Shown in pieces: positions 1 through 12,600 of a stretch of DNA of 64,000 nt (within the stretch, counting starts at the first letter, position 1; every line of letters begins with the position of its first letter). Origin of the DNA: Diphasiastrum complanatum (lineage: Eukaryota; Streptophyta; Lycopodiopsida; Lycopodiales; Lycopodiaceae); the NCBI GenBank assembly GCA_029204225.1, contig CM055105.1, positions 48,807,688 to 48,871,687 of the forward strand. Direction: 5' to 3'. The notes below the pieces were generated by a model, which did not search any database, had not been told where the DNA came from, and saw nothing but the letters and a program-made list of their open reading frames with translations. The position numbers and the translations under genes were made by a program.

Positions 1-688
1 TTGTCCAGACCATATCGACTGAAGTGCTTCACTTTAAAGCTCCACTCTCCTTTGGTAGCATTGTAAGAGATAAACTCTGCACCTTGCTCCTCTGTCTTTT
101 TCTTTAATCTTTTCTCAAATTTTTCTACCTCAGGCCCTTCTGAGAAGTGATGACCAGTCTTCTTGTCAACACATTTGACATTTAAAAGTGTAACTTCTGC
201 AGGTTTGTTGAGGCCCTGTCCCACAGGAGGCTTCTTGCTCTCATCCATATAAACAAGAACCTCACACTTGTTGAATTGAATAATGCTTTCCAAGTCCAAG
301 CGCCTTACATCTGTTTCTCCCAAAAACTTCACATGCCCATAGTCCCTCCTGCCAACCACAAAGTTAATGACTCTACGACAGTAGCCTGGCATGGCTCGCT
401 CCTTTGCAGCAAGCTCCTGTATTCTGGGTTCGGTATAGTAATCAGAATGCCGAAGCTTAGGCATTAGGGCCTCAATATCTGCACCATGCTCATATGCAAT
501 AGCAGCTTCGCCAGCCCTGTGACCAGTCATAGATATATAGCCATTAGATCTATGATTGTGCTCATCTCGAACACCATTCTGCTTCAAAGGTTGTTTGTTC
601 ATTGGACTTTCGGCTGATTTAGATGGCTCCACTGTACTTGTAGGGCTACCATGGACATCGACATGATCTTGCCAGCTTTCTGAACCTG
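1..688 (-). CDS. NUP98: NUP98 coding exon 12, autoproteolytic domain (partial)
   Basis: 688 nt to the window edge. After a Ser/Asn-rich start it encodes the NUP98 autoproteolytic domain: [16 protein letters not shown], then [30 protein letters not shown] and finally W-S-F-K-V-K-H-F-S. In the family the peptide bond of His-Phe|Ser is self-cleaved; here this is residues 973-975. After Ser the frame reads R-Y-G-L-D before the edge, so only a short tail is missing. The acceptor is a CAGCAG tandem at 691-686, so the first codon may be included or skipped. Confidence 0.95.
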
Positions 689-3600
689 CTGAAATAGCAA
701 AGTATCAAATCACCATCAATATCTGAATATTGGCATGAAGTATGCAGAAAAAAGCACTTAGTGAACAAATTAGACAGCTAGGATCAAGAGGCAATATATG
801 ATATCAAATACACCTAAAAGGAACGCAATCCTCCTTGTAACAAATTCCTCAACAGACTTACTTGCAGTTTCTTTTGGAGAAGGAATGCTACCACCGGTCA
901 TAGTCCGCGTATCTTGGACTTCAATATCTGCAGCAAGTCAAGCCTAGCACATAAGTATCTAAGCCAACAAAGGTACTTATGAAAATATTCATTCTTCTAT
1001 ATTAGTTGCATGAAGAAATGAAAAACATAATGAATGTACTCTTGTTGCATATTACTGATCCACGTTCCATGAAAAGAATACAAAAGATTATTATATAACA
1101 CCAAATCTATATCAACATGCCAAACAACACCGATATCCGTAGACATTGTGGTTCCTATAACAGCTTTAATGTGTAAGGTTCCTATGTCTTCATGGTTTTC
1201 GCAATATGAGAATATCCCAGGAACTGCAACTCATGCCTAAGTTCTCCACTACCACCATACGGTTTCCGTTTTATTATCTGATTGATAGAAGCATAACTGA
1301 GACATTCCTGTCATCTATTTCTAAAATCCGGATGTTTCTATATCAAAATGTAGCAAAATGCTTCATGTAGCACAAACATGTCTGTGAAACTGAGAACACT
1401 ACTTCTAATCCTTTTTATCTAGATGGTGACTCCCAAGTGGCAGAGATCTCTGACAAGTAGTGGAGCAATGTATATAGGCCTTTTCTTTCCATCTGTATCC
1501 TCTTGTGGTGCAATCATCAAATTTAAAACGACTGACCACATAGCATATGCCTTTGTAATATAGGCCTTTTCTTTCCAACTGTATCCTCTTGTGGTGTATT
1601 CATCAAATTTAAAACTGACCACATAGCATATTCCTTTGTGTGGAAGTACCTTAGCTAGATACATCCGAAAATCATATGCAAACATTTGATCCTCGGTTAC
1701 TTTTCATGGTAAAACGTGTCTCTCATGACTATAATCCTTAATGATAGATCTCAAATTATGAGATGAATGACCATGAAGGTTTCAATAGATGCGAGAGGAA
1801 CTACAACCATAACCCTAACCACTATTAAAGCTAGGGCTACACAGCTAAAATGTACAAGTGGCAAATACCAATAGTCTCATGAAGTGCAATGTCCTGCGGC
1901 CTACTTCCCAGAGGAAAATATTTTGTTTGTAGGCCATAGATCACAGTCAAAAGACATGTACAAAGGGGGATGAACTTGAACACAATAAAGAAAGAAAGAA
2001 CAGTATTTAAACTAGATTGCATCTTCAACTCACAAAGCACAAAGCACAAAGCATAAGCATAAGCATCAGCAATAAGCAACAGGTTAAATAATGCAAAATC
2101 ACTAGTGTCCCTTTCAATGTTTGATATGGATCGCCATTTTCATACTGGAGCTATAGGTGTAGCGCGCTTCAAAGTGTTGAAGCTTTCTTGCTCAGCCTTT
2201 TGCATATGAAGCCCCCTTTTCCTTCAGCTAATTCTGATGTACACAGATCTTAAATCTCTTTTACTAAAAATACTCAAATCTCCTTGGAATTAATCAAGTA
2301 ACTCGTTAGCACTTGCATTAAAGGTCTTATTTTCTACAGTGACTGTGTGACATTATTTAGTCCCCTATAGCCTATATGACTGCATAGAACCATCTTTCTT
2401 CAGTACAACAAGTGATACCCAACTTGGACTATTTTGATTGAGTATGTTATTTTCCAAAATCAAAATAAAGATCACAATGAAAGATCTAACTGACGCTTAT
2501 TTGTTGCCTTCCCAAGCAATTTACAGTCAGTTCCACTTCTTTTCTTTTCTTCTTCGGCCTTAGTCTTCCACTTCCGCTTCCACTTCATCATTCAGTTCAA
2601 CATATTTTGTTTTCCTCCTCATCGTGTCAGTGCACAGAAAAATACTCGTTTTCTTTTGTCCTTCCTCGATGCATGTCAACACATAATCCCCCCTCTCCAT
2701 TTGTTTTTTTCTCCTCTATCTCCGTTTGCCATATTGTAGGCTGATTAGCTTCAGGTCCTCTTGAAAGCAAGAAGTTAAATTCAGCTCAGCTAGAGTATGC
2801 ACATATGATAAGGGGCTGTTCTAGAAATTTCATTCTCTGAAAAATTGCAAGGCATATATGCTGTGCTATGTTTGAGGTTATAACTTAAAAACCATGAAAG
2901 TCTTAGATAATTACATAAGTAGCTCGACGAGGTTAGCGGTCGGAAAGCTCAGCAAACTGAGTTGAGGCAGAAATTTATATAAGCTAGCATAAGACAACTG
3001 AAACAGAACTTGAATGTTGTCGTTCGTGTGCTTATTCAGATGCCTAGAGTTTGTAGTGACCTCACAAAGTTCTTAAATCGGAAATGTGAGCATAGTACCC
3101 ATTTCTCAGATCTGGAAGGTACTTGAGGAAAGGAACCTACAAAAGCCAAAAAGAATACTTCTTTTTTAGGGTTAAGAAACCAAAGACTGCACTTGTTGTT
3201 TTGGAGATGATATCCAAAAGAACAACAGATGATGTTGAGAAATAAGGGTGTTCTAGTGACAAGAGTACATTGATATCACAAAGCATCCAAAAATACACTC
3301 CTCGGCGGTGAGACACCCAAAATACAATTAGACTGATACTAGGACGCACCACATTATCAATATATTAGTGGCCTCTTGCACGGGAACGATGTTCTTGAGA
3401 TCCATTGACACCTCACAGACAGGAGACATTCTTTGCCTATATCGACAATGCCATTGAGGGGTCGGCAACGATAATATTATGCAGGTAGTTAATTGTCACA
3501 TGATAAATCATGATTCATGCTCAATGCTCATTGCTTTAAGCTTAACACTTTGAACCTAAGAGTTAATACTATTGCAATTTACTTGTTCAAACTTCAATGT

Positions 3601-6600
3601 TGAACCTTGATTCTTGAAACTGTAAACGTGTTACGTTCCAGCTTGCAACTTGGATTGATCATTGTTAATAGTTACGCCGCAATGTGCTTTACAGGTTATC
3701 ACAAACAACGTGGCAAATTGTGTTGCCATGGGAAAACTCATAAATGAGAAACACCATTGGACTTTTTGGACCCCATGAGCTACTTATTGGTTCGACCTCT
3801 TATTTGAGAAAATAGCAAATCTACCATGGGTGAGAGAGGAGCCAGAGACGGGACATTTCTTCGTGAGGTTTGTCACCAAGAAACAAAGGGTCCTAAACAT
3901 GTCTAGGTCCTTCTCAAGCTTGGAGCTCTTGAAGCCTATTGCCACCAAGTGTACACAAGAGAGCCTAGCGAAGCCATTTGCTCCAGTAATGAATTGAAAA
4001 ATTTCAAGATAACAATCACAGAATCTAACTCACCCATCATGAAAGAGAAGAATCTCTTTCTTAGCAACAAACGTGAATTTACATTTTTGACTTTGTAAAG
4101 TCCAATTAAGATGTCCCAAGCTTCCTTGGAGCTACTAGTTGCGCTAATGTGACAAATTTGAGCATATTTAGGGCTCTGTGCAATGGTGGCAAGCACTTTG
4201 CCATCTCTCCATTTGGCAACAACGGATAGGTCTGTTTTGGCTTTACCTCAGGCCCAGTAACAACATCCCATATATCTTTGGCTAATACGACCATTCTAAG
4301 CTTAAATTTCCACATATGGAAATTATCCCCATCAAATCTTTCTATGATTGTTAAATTTTAGAAGAATCTTTAATAGATGGATATGGACAAAAAAACAAAT
4401 TGAATGTTATTCAAGATTTGTCCAAAATAAAATATTACCAAAACATCCACAAAATTTTCCAAGTGGTATTTTACTCTTATTGTTGGCTGAAAACTGACTA
4501 AGGTTTTGTTTTAAAAAAATTTCCAGGTTTTTATATTTGCTGGTTTTTTCGGCCAAATAAATTTGCTGGTACTATAGCCACTAAAAATAAAATTGCAAGG
4601 TTTGAAGGTTTGCTGGCTTTTCCCCCAAAAAACTTTATGAGTGTACTTTAGGCGCGCTAAGGAAGCGGGACCCGGACGCGAACGCGCATCTGGAAGCGCA
4701 TTTGCGTCCGCGTCCGGACGCGGACGCGGACGCGCCAGGGGTGCCTCCGCGTTTTGACCGTCCGGTTTTTTTTTTTTTTTTTAAATTAGACTTAAAAAAA
4801 TTCAAAAAAAAAATATGGCGTCCGGACCCCCGGACGCATCAGTTTTTTTTTTAATAAATTTATTTTACTTAAAAAAAAAAAATTGGACACAACCAACCTC
4901 GCGTCCGGGGGTCGGACGCATCCGGCGTCCGAGGACGCGTGCATTCCGGCCCGGACCCTCATCCCTGACTGTATAGGCCAAAAATTACTAAAAATTTGTG
5001 TCCCCCAATAATTCTACAAGTATCGAAGCCCAAGAACTCGCCCGAAATTTATGCAAAAATATAGATTTACTATTACCATAGGTCTGTACACTTGATATCA
5101 TTCGCTATTCAGACCAGGGCCATACATTACTGACTGGCAATTTTAATGCCAGGACCGTTTCATGCGAGACAGAGTTTCATGATGTTTCTCACCCATTTTG
5201 TTTACATGCTATTGATGGGGGTGACCAGAAGTATTACCAAGATTCTACCCATGCTCTTGTACCCATCCCTACTTACGGTGTACATATACTTCACTTTGGA
5301 GGAGCCCATGAGTTAGCCACTTTCTAAGGTTTAGCTTGTTGGCTAGACTTTGGTGGATTCATCTGCCATACTCATAAGTTTGTGTCATGGATTATCTCAT
5401 GGAATTACCCTCTTCCATCCTATTCTTCTCAGATTTTCATATCTCCACAATTACTCTCTCGAACCACTCATGCCTCTCCTTTCACCTTGGCCACTTTACT
5501 CGACCACCTCACATCCTTCCCCAGTTCTAACTGGGCATCAAAATACACCTTCAATCAAACCTGCATCCATTTGTAATAGTCCTTACTCCATGAATTTCCC
5601 CTTGGACTGATTATGCCACCACCTTTATACACTAATTCTACTGACCCTCTCATTGTCATCTCTCCACGCCCTCCTCAATTCTCCTTCTTTGTGCCCAACA
5701 TGGTCCTTGCAGCCATTAAGAAGATGAGAACACACAGCTCACCTGCTATCATTCATTCATGAGAGCCATCTCACGACTTTTTTTGGTCGTCTTAACTAAG
5801 AGCACATGATATATTCTCACAAAGTTGTTGCTTTCTCTTCATGTTAGTTTTAGACTCTTGTACTTCTGTTTTTTGTTGTTCAGGGACGTTCATACACTCC
5901 CTTAGTTGTTACACACACTTGAGATGTATTATTCGTCTCGTATGCCTTTTGGCATCAAAAGACATTAATAACCTAGTTTATAGTCTCATTGTAATGCATG
6001 AGCTACAATTGCTTGCTAGGCACAACATAGTCTATTTTAGTGCTTCTAGTTTGGATTATACATGTTTCATTCATTTGCATGTCTTTTGTTAGTTAATTAA
6101 GTTTGGAGGCGTTATATACGCTCCCATGATATTATACACGCTTGAGATGTACATAACAAATACACCCTCTTATATATAGATGTTACATCTGGGACAATCC
6201 CCAACATAACAAAGGAGAAGTGCAATCTTCAACCCTATAAAGTCCAACCACAAACTCTTAGATCATCTTAAGTTACAAGATCCACATTATCACGTTCTAT
6301 CATCAACATTACTAAATGCAAAAAAGAAAAAGGAGCTAGTTCAACAAACCATCTTGTAATACAGGTGTGTCGAGTTCCCTTGCATCTAAAACACCCTTTG
6401 ACACAATAGGTGGTGAATAAACTTGATTCGTTTGTCTTATAAAAAGGGCACGAGGATTTTCACGAGGAACAAACAAAACATCTGCTTTTGGAGTTAAGAT
6501 TGTTTCCTCGTCATCACTGAAAAATGGCACCTGCAATATCACACCCATATCTCTCATTATACAACCAACAACTATGTCAAAAGCCATAAAACGCATGCAT

Positions 6601-9600
6601 GTACAGCATAGAGAGCAAAACAAAAAAAGTATTTGGACGTCCTGTCATTACAAACTTACACTTGACCAATATTGCCTTGACAATCATTGACAAAAGCTTC
6701 AATTGATGAGCATAATAAAACCTAAACGAATCAATTGGCCTAATTATATACCCCATACACCCATTTTATTTTTGATAGTTCTTTTGGCACTGAAAAGATA
6801 CAATAAATAGTCAAACCAACAAATCCCTTGAGACCTATTGAAAAAGCTCTCCTGTGCAATTCATGGATAATGCGACTGTTTTGTCCATTGGAGTTTGGGC
6901 TAGGTTCTCATTGTTTATGCACGACGTCAACACACAGATTATATTTCAACCTTCTCGGTCATACAAAAATCTTTACATTTACTGTTACATACCTATGTAA
7001 CTAGCAGTACTTCAAACCCCTAATAGTCCATTTAGTGTTGGGGGCTAATTGGCAAGGTACCCTTAAGATTAAGGGTATGTGCCCTTGTATAAGGGCAGGC
7101 AAGTGACTATACCTTAGTTGGAGGTATGGAGTCACGTGACCCTTGGTTAAGGAGTACCCTTAGTATTAAGGGTAGGTGCCTTAGATTAAGGTACTAGTGT
7201 CCTTGGTTAAGGGCAGGTAGGTGTCTTTGCCTTCGATGGACGTAGGAACCTAGAGAGGTGTTAGAAAGTCATTGGATGACTATTTTTCTAAACCTTGGGC
7301 CTCAACCTTGAACCATATCACTTTATTGGTCTAGGACCAAAGTATACTTGCACAACTTGGGCAATGGGACCTAGTAGGAGGGCGCCCTTCTAAAGTGTCC
7401 ATTGAGTTCCCAACTCCCACAAGAAAGGCATTCAAAGAGTCGTATGTTATGGAAGGAGTCTCTTGACATTCCATAAGACTATGGAGGCTCTTGGAGATTC
7501 TTTAACTCCCCTAGGCTTCTCTCTCTCTCATTGGATGTGCATGGAACTCCATAGTGCATTGGAGGGGTCCATGGGCCATCTATATGAGGGTATTAGGGCG
7601 CCCATTGGGAGGGGGAGATCTCTCTTGTTTGCTTTGCTTATGCTCTAGTGTTGCTACTAGTGTGTAGAGTGCTTTCTTGTGGTAGTATGCTTGAGGTTTG
7701 GATCTTGCTTATGGTATGGGACATAAGGTTTGGATCTTGAGTATGCTATGGAGTGTTGTGGTATGCTTGTGATTTGTTTATGGTTAGCAAAGGGGTGCTA
7801 GATAGGTCTTGCTTAGAGCTTGGATCTAGCTATGGTTGTGTGGTGAATACTTAAGGCCAGCTTGTTATCTATCCTTGTGTTTAAAGAGTAGGGAGACAGG
7901 TGGAGGAGAGATCCTCGGAGGCTTGCAGATCCTTACTTGCAGGTGGAGGCATCCTAGCTTGGAGTTGGGGAGCATCTTGAAGCTTGCAGATTGCTTGGAG
8001 GACATTTGGAGGCTCCACCTTGGATTTGGAGGACTTCCTCACCTCTACTTGTGAAAGTGGTATCAGAGCTAGACAAAGGATGGTAACCTTTCTAACCTTT
8101 TTCAAGTTCTATTAAGATCACCAACTAAATTTTTTTGGGGGAAGATTATAGGCTTTTCTAGTTGTAGGAAGCTTGTAGTTGAAGTACCCAATGAATCTAG
8201 TTCTCTTTGGAAGAGAGTAGTGATGCTTATAGAATTGTTTAGGGGCTGATTTTTTATCATGTTAGAGAAGTTTTAAAGTGGGCTTTGGGTTTTTAAAAGT
8301 TCTGAAAAAAGATTTGTGGGATGGGTAGAGGAAGTCTTCCTCTACATACACAAACTTTTTTTGGCAAAAAGATTGATTCTAGCTATGTGTTTTGATCAAA
8401 ACTAGTGTTTTTTTTGCATAAATGAAGTGTTTGAAGTTCTGATTTTCATTTTGAAGTTCTATTTTTCAGACCTGTAAATCTGAAAATCAGATCTAAAAAG
8501 TGAAGTTTTCATTCAAACTTCATTAGTTACACCTTTCTATCTCCTAGTTTCATGAAGATGGCAATGTAGGAAGGGAATGGTAGTGTAACTTTGTGCATAA
8601 AACAAGTTTTGAAATTCTGTTTTTTGTCATTTTGAAGTTCTGATTTTCAGACCTGTAAAATCTGAAAATCAGATCTGAACGTTATTTCTAGACACTAGTT
8701 TCTTGGTTTTGGAAATCTAGAATAGTGAGAAATGTGAAAACTTTGGTTGCTTTTGAATGACAAATGGAATTGGAAACTTTATGTAAACATTAGCTTGGAT
8801 TAGTTAATTGAAGTTTACCTAAAGATTTGATTTTCATTTTTGCTTTTGATTAAGGCAAATGTAGCTTGTTGTTGTTTTCCTCTTAAGCTTGGATTAAGCT
8901 TGCAAATAGTAGGCTTAGATTGAGCTTACAAACAATAAGATTGAATGAATAGAAGTAAATGCTTTTTATTTGCATTGGATGTAACAATTGAAGCATTTCT
9001 ATCATTCTAATTTGAGCACTTGTTGTTGTATTTGCATAATAGAAAAACACACAAGCAACCCCAATGGATCAAACCAATGAAAACCCAACATTTGATCTAT
9101 TAAACCCATCCAATGTGGCACAAGCTCTTGAACTTTTATACCAACAAATTCAAGCCACTAATAAGCAGCTTCTTGAAACTAATCAAACAAACCAAGACTT
9201 AGAGTCTAGGTTAGCCAATCAAAAGAAGCATGTAATTCCACCTCCTGTAAAAGTGTTTAAGGGGGAGAAGAAAGATAGAAACTTACAAGTGGTAAGTTCT
9301 TGGCTAAATGTTTGGAACAAATACTTTGCCATGAACCGATTCCCTGAATCTGAGAAGTTATCCACTGTCACCATGTTCCTTGAAGGAAGAGCCTTAGTTT
9401 GGTGGGATGACTTAGTTGCAAAGGGCAATCAACCTTGTACATGGGATGATTTTTGTAAGCTTTATAGGGATTATCTTCTGCCACTATTAGATGACTATGA
9501 ACACTTCCAAAAGTTGAGTCATCTAACCATGAATAAAGGTTTGGAACAATTTATTCAAGATTTTCATGAGTACATGAATCCACTTTATAGTGATATTCCG

Positions 9601-12600
9601 CCTAAGGTACAAATGTTAATGTTTATTGATGGGTTACCAAAAGATTATCAAGTGGATGTTCGTAGGAACCATCCAAAAACCCTAGAAGATGCTATTAGGG
9701 CTGCAAAATACTTTGATGACACACCTAAGCCACCTAGGGGTCAACAGCCTAATGAGCAGAAAAAAGGTTTTCAATTTAAGAGGAGGGATAGGAAAGCTGT
9801 TAGTGAAACACATCCCAATTCCAACAATCTTAAGAAAACCAAAAAAAACTTTAAAAACCATCAAGGTGGCATTGATGAAGCTGAAGCTCGTAAGAAAAAC
9901 CTGTGCTTCAAGTGCAATGGCGAGGGTCACCTTGCACGAGATTGCGTCAAATAACCAACTTCTACCTCAGGTAATCTATGTCGAAGTAATGAAATGGATG
10001 TATTTTGTCCTTAGTTCTTTAGCCTTTGGACCTAATGACCTTAAGTGCATTAAAAGTAAAGAAATTGAACAAGGTAACCGTTAAGAATAGATATCCACTG
10101 CCGCGGATGGATGACCTAATAGATTATCTTGGTGGTGTTAGGTACTTTACCAAGATAGATCTAAGGTTGGAATTCCATCAGATACGCATTAAGGCAAAAT
10201 ATATACCAAAAACCGGGTTTTGAACTCGCTTTGGTCACTATGAATTTTTGGTGTTGCCTTTTGGTTTGACCAATACACCGACAACTTTCCAATAGATGAT
10301 GAACGATTTGTTCAGGCCATATTTGAAAAGATTCGTAGTGGTATTCTTAGATGATATCCTAGTGTTCAATAAGACTTTGGCGGAACATAAAGAGCATCTT
10401 AGGATTGTTTGGGACATCCTAAGAAGGGAAAAGCTCTTTGCCAAAGAGTCTATGTATGACTTTTTTTGCAAAGGAATTGTCCTACTTGGGGCATAAGATT
10501 TCCAAACGGGGAGTGGAGATTGAGGCCGATCGTATCCAGAGTATTATTGATTGGCCTATTCTCACCACAGTTCGGGAAATCAAGTCTTTCTTGGGGTTTG
10601 TGGGATTTTTCCGTCGGCATATTTCCCAATTTGCTCGATTGGCATTTCCCCTTACCCAGGCCTTGAAACGTTATAAGAAGCTAAGCCGGAGGACTAAGAG
10701 TCCACTAGTGGTGTGGACGGAGGATATGAATAATTGTTTTGAGTTGCTTAAGAAAAGTGTCACTTCGGCACCAATACTAATCATTGGCGATCCTAATAAG
10801 GCTTTTGTGGTTAGGACCGATGCCAGTGATTATGCTATTGGAGCTGTTTTGATGCAGGATGGACATCCTGTGGCTTATGAAAGCAAGAAACTCGATCCTG
10901 CTCAGTCTAGGTATTGTACCTATGAGAAGGAACTATTTAAAATTGTTCATTCCTTGAAAATTTGGCAACATTATTTGTATGGAGCCAGATTTGAAGTTTT
11001 GACGGATCATCAGACTCTTCGATATTTCTGTGATGCTACAGATTTAAAGGGGAGGCAAGCTAGATGGGCTGAGCTGATGCAAATCTTTGACTTTTCTATA
11101 CATTATTGTAAAGGAAGTCAAAATACTCTAGCGGATGCTTTGAGTTGGTTACCGGTTATTAATCAGTTATGCTTTACTGTTATAGAACCGAAGTTGTTTC
11201 AGTCTCTTCAAGGACTATATGAATCCGATCCTTTTTTTGGAAAGTATTGGCAACAAGTACTTTCGGGGGTCGATTCAGTTTTGCAAGATTCCTCGAATCA
11301 GAGAAAGACTGAAACGGATTTCCTAAATCGAAACAACATTTTGTTTTGTAAAGGAAAGGTGTGTGTACCGGAGAATGACACTATAAGGGCCCAAATCTTG
11401 CATGAGTGTCATGATAGTCCATGCGTAGGACATCCGGGTATACAAAGAACACTTGACTTAGTTCGAAGGCAATTTTGGTGGCCTAAGATGAAAAGTCAGG
11501 TAGAGGCCTATGTACTTAAATGTACTAAGTGCCAGTTAAATGAAGCAGAGAGGCTAAAAGCTAGTGGCCTATTACATCCTTTAGATATTCCTACCGGAAA
11601 GTGGGAAAATATATCTATGGATTCTGTGGTCGGGCTTCCACGTATAGGGAAGGGCCACGATTCGGTTTGGGTCATTGTTGACAGACTTACGAAGTTTGCT
11701 CAATTTATCCCAACGAAAACTTCTGTTAAAGCTTCAGAACTAGCTCAATTGTTTGTTAAGAAGCTTTTTCAACTGTATGGGCTGCCTTGCGATATTGTCA
11801 GTGACCGTGACCCAAAATTCACTGGGAATTTTTGGCAAGCAGTATTTGAAAAGTTGGAAACAACTTTAAGTTTGAGTTCTACAGATCATTCGGAATCAGA
11901 CGGTCAAACGGAAAGGACCAATCAGACGATGGAGGATATGCTTTGAGCATATGTGGGCCATCAGCAGTCTGATTGGGAACAGTACCTTGCACTGGTGGAA
12001 TTTGCATATAACAGTGCCAAACATTCAGCGACCGGATTCAGCCCTTTCATGCTTATGTATGGTTTTCAACCTCGATCACCAACTGCGAGTGCAAGTCGCA
12101 GCTGATTTCCTTGCAGATATGCGAGAAATGTTACAGCTGGCTAAAGATAGCATAAGAAGTGCCCAGGACAGGGCAAGGCACTATGCTGATCTATCTCGGA
12201 AGCACAAGGTATTCATGGTCAACGACTGGGTGTTTTTGAGAGTCCCTAGTCACTCTAGGGGCTTGAAAACTATTAAGTGTGCAAAGTTGGCGCCTAGGTA
12301 ATGCAGTCCTTTTAAGGTTATCCAAGTGATAAACAAGGTCGCATACAAACTAGACCTTCCAGCTAACGTAGGAATTCATCCTGTTTTCCACGTTAGTAAG
12401 TTGAAACCCTCGTTGGGGGTTGGGGAGACCCTGGTCCCTGTGGAAGATCTAGTGGAACTTCTTCGTGATGAGTCCGTGAGTGGACCACCTGAACCCGAGA
12501 CAATTGTTAATAGCCGGCAGAGGACTCTATGGAGTAGAGTGCTTCGGGAAATTTTAGTCAGTTGGAGGGGCAAATCAAAAGAGGAGGATACATGGGAAAA

